Positions 1 to 7,744 of a DNA stretch of 48,459 bases are shown here, piece by piece; the first letter of the stretch is position 1, and every line of letters begins with the position of its first letter. The notes under the pieces are model-generated. The model was given only the letters and a program-made list of their open reading frames with translations, had not been told where the DNA came from and did no database searches. The translations under genes and the position numbers were made by a program. Origin of the DNA: CAZSAK01 sp964605155 (GTDB taxonomy: Bacteria; Pseudomonadota; Gammaproteobacteria; SZUA-140); NCBI GenBank assembly GCA_964605155.1, contig CAZSAK010000020.1, positions 1-48,459 of the forward strand. Reading direction: 5' to 3'.

Positions 1-97
1 CAGTTGGAAAACTGTATTTTACTCCACAAACGGAGTTTTCACACGGCCTCGGCCGAGAGGAGACTTATAAGCATTCGACCCTAAGGAGATTTTAATT

Positions 98-340
98 ATG
101 AATAAAGATTGGGTATTGTTTCATCTTAGGGAAGCACTCGAAGAAATAAATATTACTATAAATGATATTGAAGGCGATCCTGAATACGGTATCGGAGAAT
201 ATTCAGTAGCAATGCAGCACCTATATCATCATATTAACACGGCGTGGAATTCCAGGGATTGTACGGTTGAAGAAGCAGATGAGTGTAGTGAAAGCAATTT
301 TAGTAAATGGCGCAGATTCCCTGCCGATATAGGTATGTAA
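98..340 (+). CDS. Small acidic conserved-looking hypothetical protein
   Basis: An 80-residue soluble, acidic protein preceded by a clear ribosome binding site (AAGGAG, 8 bases before the ATG). Its sequence has the composition of a genuine folded protein, with two probable helices and an aromatic/His-rich centre (residues about 35-50, MQHLYHHINTAW). There is no signal peptide or membrane segment. I do not recognise a characterised family, although proteins of this size and pattern are common hypotheticals in proteobacteria. It is followed 57 bases later by a tiny secreted-type ORF on the same strand. Start choice rests on the strong Shine-Dalgarno. Function unknown. Confidence 0.7.
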   Translation: MNKDWVLFHLREALEEINITINDIEGDPEYGIGEYSVAMQHLYHHINTAWNSRDCTVEEADECSESNFSKWRRFPADIGM

Positions 341-396
341 TGTTTAAGTCACAAAAAACCTGATGACGAGATTCCAGTCTCGATAAATAAAAAGCG

Positions 397-546
397 ATGT
401 ATACAAAGGTAGACAAGCAATTCCTCATACTATTACTATTCATGTTTTCAGCAACTGGAAAATGTGATGAAGTTCCAAATTGGTTAATTGGTACCTGGCA
501 ATCCAACGAGCAACTTCTTAACGTAATGAAAGCCAACGATCATTGA
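397..546 (+). CDS. Tiny ORF with signal-peptide-like N-terminus, possibly a truncated secreted protein
   Basis: A 49-codon ATG ORF begins with a charged N-terminus (MYTKVDKQ), then a hydrophobic run of about 10 residues (FLILLLFMF) and SATGKC, so it looks like an export signal. A short mature part follows, with PNWLIGTWQSNEQ. The GTW element resembles the opening of small secreted lipocalin-like proteins, so this may be the 5' remnant of a longer gene. No strong ribosome binding site is visible. It ends 7 bases before the stop codon of the convergent hydroxylase-fusion gene, so the truncation point may coincide with a rearrangement. Function unknown. Confidence 0.35.
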   Translation: MYTKVDKQFLILLLFMFSATGKCDEVPNWLIGTWQSNEQLLNVMKANDH

Positions 547-553
547 AAGCTCG

Positions 554-1720
554 CTACGAGCGATAAAATAGCCTTTCCCACTTCTGGTGATTCTTCTTCC
601 CTTGGCGCATATAGGGCGTGAAGGCCGCTAACCGTAGTAGAAACCCGTTGAGCAGATTGAGTGGGAACCGCAGCGGGCGCGCGAAATCAACGAACAAAAC
701 CACCCGGATGCCATCTGTTTCATTCCAGGCGTCGTGCTCAAAAACATCATCGAAGACAACCCCTTCTCCCTCTTGCCAATGATAGACTTCATTTTCGATG
801 CGAATGCGGCAGCTTTCCCTGGGCTGAGGAATAATCAGCCCTAAGTGAAAACGCAATACTCCTTTGTAGGGGCCATGATGCGCCGGGAGGTGGATGCCTG
901 GGGAGAGAATCGAAAATAGTGCAGTCTTGATACCCGGGATTTTCTTCAATATACGCATCGTTTCCGGGCAGCGCTTTTGGTTCTCCTTAGAAGCCAAACC
1001 ATAGCCGAACAGAATAAACGTTTTCCATTGCTCAACATCGGGCACAGTGGAGATAAGATCACGAAAGGTTGGCAATTCTTGATGTCGATACAAGACCTGT
1101 TCTAACTCTTGGCGGATCAAGGGCCAGTCTTTTTCAACTTCATTTGCCCAAGGGAACTGTGATTTATCATGGATGGGATGGTTGCCTACCTTGGAAAAAT
1201 TGATAATCTTCTGCTCGATCCAACTCATCAGATTAACGATTGTCTCAGCTAGTCTTGCCCACCTTCCCTTGAACAAAATCGCCAAGGCCTCGTTCAGATT
1301 GTCTCGGCGCTTGCGCTGTGTAATTTTTTCCACAAACTGAGACTCGAGAATCGGGTATCTAGCCGCAACCCGATCAAAAGCGGGTTTGGGTAGCTTCAGG
1401 AGCTCGGTATCTTCAACAGCAGTGACGGTTTGCGTCCGGCTCAGACCAGACAAGAATTCTCGCTCACCAACGAGGTCGCCGGGCTCAATATCGGAGACCA
1501 TTGTTTTACTGCTTTTGGCTCCCCAGTTTTTCGCCCTCAAACAGCCAATCATCACCCAATAGAGGGCATCGCTCTGATCCCCTCGGTTTATGAATACTTC
1601 ATCTTTAGTCAGATGTGTTGGCTCCAAGGATTCAGCCAGCTCAGCCAAGATCTCCTTATCAAGACCCTGAGTTAATTCAGACTTATTCAGAATTGAAACA
1701 AGATCCTTGGTTGTCTTCAT
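554..1720 (-). CDS. Cyclic-nucleotide-binding domain fused to an aspartyl/asparaginyl beta-hydroxylase (LpxO/AspH-type) domain
   Basis: A 388-residue fusion. Residues about 5-125 form a Crp-type cNMP-binding beta roll, with the GDLVGEREFLSGLSRT phosphate-binding cassette. No helix-turn-helix DNA-binding domain follows. After a helical linker, residues about 260-350 are an Fe(II)/2-oxoglutarate dioxygenase of the AspH/LpxO family. The iron ligands are H281 (in PAHHGP) and H329 (in FEHDAW), and the 2-oxoglutarate-binding arginine is R339, with family-like spacing. AspH relatives hydroxylate Asp/Asn side chains, while LpxO relatives hydroxylate lipid A acyl chains. Which substrate is used here cannot be told. 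I start at the ATG at 1720 (AGGA upstream), because the longer in-frame extension lies inside an IS3 remnant. The fusion suggests an oxygenase gated by a cyclic nucleotide, which is inference. Confidence 0.8.
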   Translation of the reverse strand: MKTTKDLVSILNKSELTQGLDKEILAELAESLEPTHLTKDEVFINRGDQSDALYWVMIGCLRAKNWGAKSSKTMVSDIEPGDLVGEREFLSGLSRTQTVTAVEDTELLKLPKPAFDRVAARYPILESQFVEKITQRKRRDNLNEALAILFKGRWARLAETIVNLMSWIEQKIINFSKVGNHPIHDKSQFPWANEVEKDWPLIRQELEQVLYRHQELPTFRDLISTVPDVEQWKTFILFGYGLASKENQKRCPETMRILKKIPGIKTALFSILSPGIHLPAHHGPYKGVLRFHLGLIIPQPRESCRIRIENEVYHWQEGEGVVFDDVFEHDAWNETDGIRVVLFVDFARPLRFPLNLLNGFLLRLAAFTPYMRQGKKNHQKWERLFYRS

Positions 1721-1852
1721 GAATATTCCTGGAAAATCGCAGTTCCTGGCGCCCTGGTTGATTGACATTTCCGGATGAACTCGCTCGGTGTCAGCTGTTC
1801 GATTGAGCTATGAGGCCGGTGGTCGTTGTAATCGATCCGCCAAGCTTGCAAC
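1717..1852 (-). mobile_element. IS3-family transposase (OrfB) C-terminal remnant
   Basis: On the minus strand this stretch reads as the C-terminal end of an IS3-family integrase-type transposase, including DKARRQLQAWRIDYNDHRPHSS and the usual LTPSEF close. The rest of the element is missing. Its TGA stop overlaps the ATG of the hydroxylase-fusion gene (ATGA). The frame is too short to be functional and was recognised by manual translation. Confidence 0.75.
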
Positions 1853-1948
1853 TGTCGCCGTGCCTTGTCAAGACTGCAGAGTGTCGATGGATGATGTTGA
1901 GATAAATGCTTATCTAATCCACTAATCCGGTGATATTTACAGGCGTCA

Positions 1949-3172
1949 TTATCGAGTTCTACTTTCGGCTTGTAGTGGATAAACGAATTGAGTATATGCC
2001 TCAGTTATTACGGACACACATTTTTCCAGTTCTTCTTTCGTGTGAGCAGCTGTAACCGCTGCTCTAAGTCTCGCTTGTCCTTTAGGGACAACAGGGTGTG
2101 GGATAGCTTGCACATATACGCCATGCGATTGGCAAAAATTAGCAACATTCCAAGCCGTCTCATCTTCACCACATATAACTGGAAATATTGCACTGTCTAC
2201 GTTAGTGCAAGGTATGTTGTTAAGTTGGAACATTTTCTTTAGATAGGAAATATTGCCTTGGAGGTTATCATGATGTTGTGGCTCCTCCTCAATTATATGA
2301 AAAGCTTCCGTAGCAGCCGCTACAGCTGGAGGAGGAAGTGATGCTGAGTAAATATAACCCCTCGAAGAATGGGCGAGGAAATCACACATCTTTCTAGTGG
2401 ACGCAATATATCCTCCAATACTAGGAATTGCCTTTCCCATAGAACCCATATAAATCTGTATCGATTCGGGGGATAAGCCAAAATGCTCGGCGATTCCTTT
2501 CCCACTACTGCCAAGTACTCCAACTGAATGCGCTTCATCAATCATCAATATTGCTGAGTATTTCTCACAAAGATTAACGACAGCAGGAAGATTGATTATA
2601 TCGCCATCCATGCTGAAAACAGCATCAGCTATAACAAGTCTATTTCCCTTTGCGTTGTTATTTTTTAATAGTGACTCAAGATGACCCAGGTCGTTATGCC
2701 TGAATCGATAAAAACGCGCATTTGATAAACGACATCCATCAATGATGCTGGCGTGATTATACTTATCGCAATAAATGGCGTCATCCGGTCCTGTAATTGC
2801 AGCGATCGTGGATACATTTGCGATGTAGCCGTTACTGAAAGTGATAGCTGCATCGGTTTGCTTAAACTGTCGTATAACATCTTCTAACTGGCGATGAATC
2901 TCCAACGTCCCAGACAATAGCCTTACACCATGTGTTCCCGTGCCGAATTTTCGCAGCGCGTTGGCAGCTGCTTCATTAATCCGTCTGTGTTTATTAAGCC
3001 CAAGGTAGCTATAACTGCCAAACATCAGCATCCTTCCCTTATTGACTACATTAACCACGGAATTTTGTTCGTATTCGTCAATAGCCTGATTGTAGAAATA
3101 TATTCCTCTATCAAGATGGTCTTGAAGAGGCCAATAAGGTTCGAACGCCGAATCCCACTTTTGATATGACAT
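1949..3172 (-). CDS. Pyridoxal-phosphate-dependent alpha-oxoamine synthase (serine palmitoyltransferase / AONS / KBL family)
   Basis: A 407-residue fold-type I PLP enzyme. Family members condense an amino acid with an acyl thioester, with decarboxylation, to give an amino-ketone: 3-ketosphinganine, KAPA or 2-amino-3-ketobutyrate. Visible landmarks are GTGTHGVRLLSGT (residues 77-89), the PLP-stacking His140 (NHASIIDG), the DEAH motif with Asp212, and the Schiff-base Lys247 in GSMGKAIPSIGG. The GTHGVR and KAIPSIGG variants recall oxoamine synthases of lipid/polyketide loci more than housekeeping BioF or Kbl. No bio or tdh genes adjoin it. The start ATG at 3172 has an AGGAGA site 8 bases upstream. 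Codon use and base composition are AT-rich, unlike the neighbouring epimerase. Exact substrate unknown; a sphingoid-type role is inference. Confidence 0.85.
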   Translation of the reverse strand: MSYQKWDSAFEPYWPLQDHLDRGIYFYNQAIDEYEQNSVVNVVNKGRMLMFGSYSYLGLNKHRRINEAAANALRKFGTGTHGVRLLSGTLEIHRQLEDVIRQFKQTDAAITFSNGYIANVSTIAAITGPDDAIYCDKYNHASIIDGCRLSNARFYRFRHNDLGHLESLLKNNNAKGNRLVIADAVFSMDGDIINLPAVVNLCEKYSAILMIDEAHSVGVLGSSGKGIAEHFGLSPESIQIYMGSMGKAIPSIGGYIASTRKMCDFLAHSSRGYIYSASLPPPAVAAATEAFHIIEEEPQHHDNLQGNISYLKKMFQLNNIPCTNVDSAIFPVICGEDETAWNVANFCQSHGVYVQAIPHPVVPKGQARLRAAVTAAHTKEELEKCVSVITEAYTQFVYPLQAESRTR

Positions 3173-3349
3173 ATCACATATCTCCTAATTAAGTAGCAGC
3201 CACAAATCCAGAACCAGAGAGGTGGTCTTACTATGATGGACAGCAAATCGGGAAAGATAAGTGATAGCCATCGGTAGTCAGGTATCAGGCTTCTTGCCTC
3301 AGCCCGTCGAGTTGATAGTAAACCTCATCAGGGTCTGTCTGACAAGGAC

Positions 3350-3607
3350 CTAATGGGCGCGCCTGCGGTTGTAAAAGTCGGGATACCGACCGATGCCGGT
3401 TCGCGCTTCGCGGACCGTGTTGTAGGCTCGGAGGTAGACTGCGTGAATGTCCATATTACACATCATGCGGCGTATCCGGTCCCAGCTGATTGACATACCT
3501 GCCCGATTGATTTGGTCACGCAGACTTCGCGAGCCCATCCTCGGATGCTCCAGATGCAGCTCGTCGATGCTCATCGCGGGTCGAGCAAGCCTTGCGCACG
3601 CAGCCAT
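3350..3607 (-). pseudogene. IS3-family transposase OrfB, internally deleted remnant
   Basis: The minus-strand frame begins like the N-terminal part of an IS3 OrfB (IDELHLEHPRMGSRSLRD and DRIRRMMCNMDIHAVY). At about residue 57 it passes directly to the extreme C-terminal element (AYNTVREARTGIGRYPDFYN, then RRRAH and stop). The whole DDE catalytic core, about 170 residues in intact relatives, is absent but the frame is kept. It touches the 3' end of the epimerase gene, so the GC-rich block joins an IS scar exactly here. It cannot be an active transposase. Confidence 0.8.
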
Positions 3608-4581
3608 GGCTCGGTCCGTCGCAGACCTTCGGCGAGGTCGACCCGCGCATGCCAGCCGAGGCGCTCGGCCGCCTTCGCGGCGCTGAAGCTGCTGTCACTG
3701 GTCAGCGCGGCCACGACCTCGCGCGTGATCGGCGGCTTGCGACCTCGGACGCGACCGATCATCTCGGTCACCCACGCGTACGTCCACGCCACCTCATTCG
3801 GCATCGAGCGAATGCGCGGGCTGCCGAGCATGTCTGCGTAGCCCTCGAACAGCTCGCGCCAGCTCACCGGCGGCGCACTTAGGTTGAATGCCTCGCCCTC
3901 GATCCCGGGCATGACCATGCACGCAAGCAACCCATCGACGACATCGTCGATATACACGAGCTTACAGCGATGCCTGCCGCTGTCGACGAGCAGTGCGTGG
4001 CCAGAGCGAATCGCCATTATCGGTCGCACGGTGAACTCACGCGAGCCTGGCCCGTAAACCTGAGACGGGCGTGCGATCACGATCGGAACGCCGGCGGCGG
4101 CAGCGTCGAGCGCGAGCTCGTCGGCCTCGACCTTGGTGTCGTGATACACGATCCCACGCCGACGCAGCGCCGCAGACTCGTCGACCTCGTCGCGCTGTGG
4201 CGAGCCGTACACGGCACACGAGCTCACATGGACAACTCGCTCGACTCCCGCTGCCCTCGCCACGGACAGTATGCGGCGGGTACCCTCGACGTTGACCGTG
4301 CGGACCAGCTCGGGGTCGCCCTCGGTCCCGACCCAGGCGGCGGCATGCACGACGACGTCGATGTCCGCGGCGAGCTCCGGATCCACACGAGTGGCAAGAT
4401 CGCCGAGCCTGAGCTCGGCGCCGGCCTGCTCGAGCCCCCACGCCCGGTCGCGATCGCGAACCAGAGCGCGCAGCTCAACGCCGCACGCGAGCAGTCGGTG
4501 AGCCAGGCTCCCACCGATGAACCCGGTCGCACCGGTCAGCAGCACGCGGCGACCGACGAGCGCCTGCGGGACGTCAAGCAT
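3571..4581 (-). CDS. NAD(P)-dependent epimerase/dehydratase-family (extended SDR) protein, possible 3-ketoreductase
   Basis: Extended short-chain dehydrogenase of about 336 residues. The Rossmann nucleotide-binding motif TGATGFIGG lies near the N-terminus, the catalytic Ser region is SSCAVYG, and the catalytic YxxxK is YHDTK. The C-terminal half holds the family's GxGSREFTVRPI and YIDDVVDGL elements. Relatives act as sugar-nucleotide epimerases, 3-beta-hydroxysteroid dehydrogenase-like enzymes or, in Caulobacter, as the ketosphinganine reductase CerR. The neighbouring oxoamine synthase makes the last plausible, but this is inference. I use the ATG at 4581; an in-frame GTG at 4632 would add 17 residues and neither has a clear ribosome binding site. 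The gene is strongly GC-rich, unlike the flanks, and ends within an IS3 remnant. Confidence 0.8.
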   Translation of the reverse strand: MLDVPQALVGRRVLLTGATGFIGGSLAHRLLACGVELRALVRDRDRAWGLEQAGAELRLGDLATRVDPELAADIDVVVHAAAWVGTEGDPELVRTVNVEGTRRILSVARAAGVERVVHVSSCAVYGSPQRDEVDESAALRRRGIVYHDTKVEADELALDAAAAGVPIVIARPSQVYGPGSREFTVRPIMAIRSGHALLVDSGRHRCKLVYIDDVVDGLLACMVMPGIEGEAFNLSAPPVSWRELFEGYADMLGSPRIRSMPNEVAWTYAWVTEMIGRVRGRKPPITREVVAALTSDSSFSAAKAAERLGWHARVDLAEGLRRTEPWLRAQGLLDPR

Positions 4582-4670
4582 CGAGGCGCACCGTCTTCGC
4601 ACGCGGCCAGGAATCTGAGTATCGGAATCCACTAGCCGTGGGACGCGTATCCCGATGCCGTTTCAGTGAG

Positions 4671-5576
4671 CTAGCCATCATCGAGCGCCCGATACCCGGG
4701 CTCGAGACCTATCTCCTCGAGCGCGTCAACGAGTTCCTCATCACTCAGGCGCCGCCCGAGCCCGGTTGCCGCCACGAGTCCCGCTTCCAGGAGATTGGTC
4801 CCAAACGAGCGTCCGTCGATCACCGGCGTCGTCGTGAACAGGTGTCGCACGCCCCGTTCGCGAAACATCGCCACATCATCACGGGTCGTCGTGTTCGTGA
4901 CGACAGCGATTCCATCCATGCCGAAAGGCATGAACTTACTCAGATAGTGACAATCGCCGGCCACGACGGTCGCCCAGCGAAAGTATCTGGCGAAACGCGT
5001 GCCAAAGTGCCCTTGCGCATCGTCGAAGGGATACAACATCGAGAACGGTAACCGGGTCACTATAGGCGCCAGGGCCGTCATCAGGATCGAGAGCGTGGTT
5101 TCGCGGTGGATTGCGACAGGCAGTTTCAGGCCGAAGATTAGATCGCCTATCAGGCAGTCGTATCCACGGTCGCGAAATCCCGTGTACAGACCCCACCGGT
5201 CGCAGACAACGGCACAGAGGACACGCTTCGGCTGCCCGCTAGTGCCGAGTACCTCGTCGACCGACCGAGCGGCGCGGTACTCGAGCGTGTTGCGCAAACC
5301 GGCGCCGTCGACGAGCGGCGTCCTCCGCACGTGTCTGACGATCGGCAGGACCGACCGAAGCGGATAGGATCGGCCGCGGACGGTCAAATCGAGGCTGGCC
5401 CCGCCGAGGCCGAGCGCATCGACCGTTCCGTCGAGCTCCTTGAACAATCGGGCGGCTCGCTCGAGGTCCCCGTCGGTTCCGATGCGTTCGAGCCGCACCT
5501 TCTCGCCGAGCAGCCGCATCACGACCTGGGCGTCGCGACGGGACGATCCGAGACTGACGCTCACCGCCCTTCTCAT
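4671..5576 (-). CDS. 'Quinate 5-dehydrogenase'-family protein of unproven function
   Basis: A 301-residue soluble protein opening with VSVSLGSSRRD, then LLGEKVRLERIGTDGD and LDALGLGG-like elements (actual text VDALGLGGASLDL). The centre has VCDRWGLYTGFRDRGYDCLIGDLIFGL, and the C-terminus is acidic. I recognise it as a family labelled 'quinate 5-dehydrogenase' in databases, a name that as far as I know has little biochemical support. No shikimate or quinate genes are nearby. Its ATG overlaps the stop of the preceding ORF (ATGA), so it was translated coupled to that gene. It lies 89 bases upstream of the epimerase start used here, in the same GC-rich, minus-strand block. Function best stated as unknown. 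Confidence 0.65.
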   Translation of the reverse strand: MRRAVSVSLGSSRRDAQVVMRLLGEKVRLERIGTDGDLERAARLFKELDGTVDALGLGGASLDLTVRGRSYPLRSVLPIVRHVRRTPLVDGAGLRNTLEYRAARSVDEVLGTSGQPKRVLCAVVCDRWGLYTGFRDRGYDCLIGDLIFGLKLPVAIHRETTLSILMTALAPIVTRLPFSMLYPFDDAQGHFGTRFARYFRWATVVAGDCHYLSKFMPFGMDGIAVVTNTTTRDDVAMFRERGVRHLFTTTPVIDGRSFGTNLLEAGLVAATGLGRRLSDEELVDALEEIGLEPGYRALDDG

Positions 5577-5745
5577 CGTATGACCTCGTCGCGGCTGTCA
5601 GACCCGGCCCCTTTGAGTTTTCCGCGTGCCTCGTCTATTTCCTCATCTCCGATCAGGGATTTTCTCCGGGACCACCACAGAGGACCGTACCCATTAACCA
5701 CGCGTACATCGTAGACGGCATCGGCGACGGGGGCATCGACATATC
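5573..5745 (-). pseudogene. C-terminal tail of a GC-rich gene, cut by an AT-rich segment
   Basis: The minus-strand frame encodes about 57 residues of GC-rich coding sequence (VADAVYDVRVVNGYGPLWWS and RKSLIGDEEIDEARGKL) ending in ATGA overlap with the next gene. Upstream the frame stays open to 5860, but composition turns abruptly AT-rich near 5745 and the encoded text changes character. I read it as the 3' end of a real operon member whose 5' part has been lost or replaced. I do not recognise the family. Confidence 0.45.
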
Positions 5746-5832
5746 TTTTAATTCCTTTTTGAAAAACCGCTCTGGAATTAACACAATAAACTGGTAGCGC
5801 AATAAACTGAGCAACAAATCCATACTTCAAGC

Positions 5833-6303
5833 TCATGACTTGGAAACCAAATAAAAGCAATTTTGGCGTATGTTTGTATTTATTTTCATTTCAATGCCGG
5901 CAATGTGCGCGGCTATATACTCAATATATAGCAGAGTCACGAGAGCAATGCTAAACCAGGCTAAGACCATTATGGGAATAGATAGCCTTTTGGCCGATCT
6001 AAGGGCTGTAGCACCTAGCCCGAATGGGTGATGTGTATGAACAAGATCAATAGATAATTGTTCAATAACTTTAGCGAGAGATTTTGACGTGACTACGGAA
6101 ATTGGATATTTCTCTCTATAATAAACAGCAACAGATGGTGTTCTTACAACATATTCCTGCTCATCTTCGTACCCAGGAAATCGAGGTGCGACTATGTAAA
6201 CCGTATGGCCTAATTCTCTCAAGCTTTGAACATAGGAATTAATCGAACTCGTGATTCCGCTGATGATCGGTGTATAGTTGTTTGTAATAAATGCTATCTT
6301 CAT
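5833..6303 (-). pseudogene. Truncated family-4 (GT-B) glycosyltransferase N-terminal domain with an unrelated hydrophobic tail
   Basis: Residues 1-110 are a typical GT4 N-terminal Rossmann half: MKIAFITNNYTPIISGI, then VQSLRELGHTVYIVAPRFPGY, and LVHTHHPFGLGATALRSAK. After about SIPIMV the expected YHT element and the whole donor-sugar C-terminal domain are missing. Instead a membrane-like run (about LAWFSIALVTLLYIEYIAAHI) and a short tail lead to a stop. Intact relatives are about 370-400 residues. The gene lies in an AT-rich insert between two GC-rich blocks, so it is probably a recombination or assembly remnant rather than a working enzyme. Confidence 0.6.
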
Positions 6304-6373
6304 AACATAGGAATATATACTTAAAACGGTCAGTAAAATAACTATGTGTTTATGTTGCGCCTGATGTTCGATT

Positions 6374-6389
6374 CATGCTCCGGAGCATG
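6374..6389. repeat. Perfect 16-bp palindrome at a composition boundary
   Basis: CATGCTCCGGAGCATG is a perfect palindrome lying 5 bases beyond the 3' end of the PAP2 gene, where AT-rich DNA meets GC-rich DNA. It could be a terminator stem without a T-tract, a protein-binding site or a recombination point. Nothing in the sequence decides. Confidence 0.4.
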
Positions 6390-6394
6390 CTGGT

Positions 6395-6892
6395 TCACAG
6401 AAGCACCACGCCGGTCAGTGCCTCGCGCGTCAGCAGCCCGCACAAGATGCCGATCGCGAACCCAGCGAGCACATCCGACACGTAGTGCCGCCTCGCGACG
6501 ACCCTAGCGATCGTCACCGCGGCGGCAAACAGCCAGACGCCCAGGTCGGGCATCATCAAAACGAGAACCCCGGCGCGCGCTGCGTGGCCCGAAGGGAGCG
6601 AGTACCGATCCACGGACGACAAATCCGCTCCGGTCTCCTCCGGACGTACTCTGCGCCAGGTCCACTTTACGACGAGCACGACGAGTCCGGTCACTAAGAA
6701 CGCCGGCACGATCAGCCAGGCCGGTGGAAGACCGGTCGCGTGCCCAAGCGCCGGCTGGACGATCATGTCGTTCGCCAAGAAGAACGCCGACATTGCGGCC
6801 AAGCTTCCGGCGAACCCTGCCATTGCGGCGAGCTGTCGGACGAGTTTGACCTCCGACCAGGTCCCGATCCAGGCCGACCACCGGCGATCCAT
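6395..6892 (-). CDS. PAP2-superfamily membrane phosphatase
   Basis: A 165-residue integral membrane phosphatase with the three PAP2 signatures in order: KWTWRRVRP (C1), LPSGH (C2) and ARRHYVSDVLAG (C3, with the nucleophilic-site histidine). About five hydrophobic segments are visible. Relatives remove phosphate from lipid phosphates such as phosphatidate, undecaprenyl-PP or sphingosine-1-phosphate at the membrane face. The ATG at 6892 lies just 1 base after the stop of the NTP-transferase gene, so the two form a translationally linked pair. A longer in-frame extension would overlap that gene and is rejected. Strongly GC-rich. Substrate unknown, but a lipid phosphate fits the neighbourhood. 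Confidence 0.85.
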   Translation of the reverse strand: MDRRWSAWIGTWSEVKLVRQLAAMAGFAGSLAAMSAFFLANDMIVQPALGHATGLPPAWLIVPAFLVTGLVVLVVKWTWRRVRPEETGADLSSVDRYSLPSGHAARAGVLVLMMPDLGVWLFAAAVTIARVVARRHYVSDVLAGFAIGILCGLLTREALTGVVLL

Positions 6893-6893
6893 A

Positions 6894-7652
6894 TCACCCG
6901 GTCGCATCGAGGACCGCGTGCAGGTGTTCGGGCTTGTCAATGTCCATCCCGAGCTCTGGGAACTCACTGATGATGAGGTGCCCGGGAAATCCGAGCAACC
7001 GTTCGACGCGGTGGCAGATGTCGGTGTGGGATTCTAGGCCCGCGAAGAATCGAAGTGTAAAGACGGGACCGGCTAGCCATGCGAGGTGGAACAGATTCTT
7101 GCGGCGGGCGACGAACTGCGGTGAGATCTGCAGGAGCCGATTGATCAGGTGGAACGACAAGACGTGCGCATCCCCGCCGCAGAAGATACCGTCTCTGAAG
7201 CGATAGAAAGTCCGCTTCGAACCGGGAAAATGCGTTTCCATCGTTTCCCTGCGGATCACGGTATAGTGAAAATCGAGGTCTGCGTTCTGAGCCCGCGCGA
7301 CGAGCCAATCCAGCATGGGTCCTGTGATCAAAGGCAGATCACACGCGACGACCACAACATGCGTTCCGGCGTCAGGCCCCGCCGCGAGTTTCCCGGCGCC
7401 CGCTGCGACGTTCCCGACCAGCGTCCCGGTATCGGGCAGGAACAGCGCGTCAGGCGCATCGAACGACTCCCGGTCGTCAATCCCGACGACGACCACACGG
7501 CGAACCGATCGGGCCTGACCGCAGGCATCGAGAACCCGCTGCAGCAACGGGCGCCCTGCGACCGGCAGGAGCGCCTTCTGCAAGTTGTGACAGCCAGCCG
7601 CAATCCATGCCGGATCGGACAGCCTCCCTGCAGCCACGATGACAGCGTCCAT
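6894..7652 (-). CDS. MobA-like NTP transferase (nucleotidyltransferase) domain protein
   Basis: A 252-residue protein starting with MDAVIVAAG, the nucleotide-binding strand-loop of MobA/IspD/GlmU-type NTP transferases. The usual LxxxGG(K) loop is replaced by the variant GRLSDP, and QKALLPVAGRPLLQRVLDA follows. VVVACDLPLIT carries the metal-binding aspartate. The C-terminal half (FPGSKRTFYRFRDGIFCGGD) resembles family members that precede PAP2 or SDR genes. Such enzymes load NMP onto a phosphorylated sugar, polyol or lipid head group. I chose the ATG at 7652 (GGGA about 9 bases upstream, just before the conserved strand) over a GTG at 7724. It is GC-rich and coupled to the PAP2 gene. Product unknown. 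Confidence 0.75.
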   Translation of the reverse strand: MDAVIVAAGRLSDPAWIAAGCHNLQKALLPVAGRPLLQRVLDACGQARSVRRVVVVGIDDRESFDAPDALFLPDTGTLVGNVAAGAGKLAAGPDAGTHVVVVACDLPLITGPMLDWLVARAQNADLDFHYTVIRRETMETHFPGSKRTFYRFRDGIFCGGDAHVLSFHLINRLLQISPQFVARRKNLFHLAWLAGPVFTLRFFAGLESHTDICHRVERLLGFPGHLIISEFPELGMDIDKPEHLHAVLDATG

Positions 7653-7744
7653 CAGAACCGTTTCCCTGGCGAGCATGAAAGCACTAGTTCGACGATGTCC
7701 AACCCCTCCTGGCTGAGTGTCCACGGAAACGGTGGTAGTCTACA

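Noticed and set aside
300..536. 78-codon minus-strand ORF over the first two small genes
   Set aside because: No ribosome binding site, low-quality composition, and opposed by better plus-strand frames.
3970..4635. 221-codon plus-strand ORF opposite the epimerase
   Set aside because: GC-rich DNA keeps antisense frames open by chance; the minus frame has all SDR motifs.
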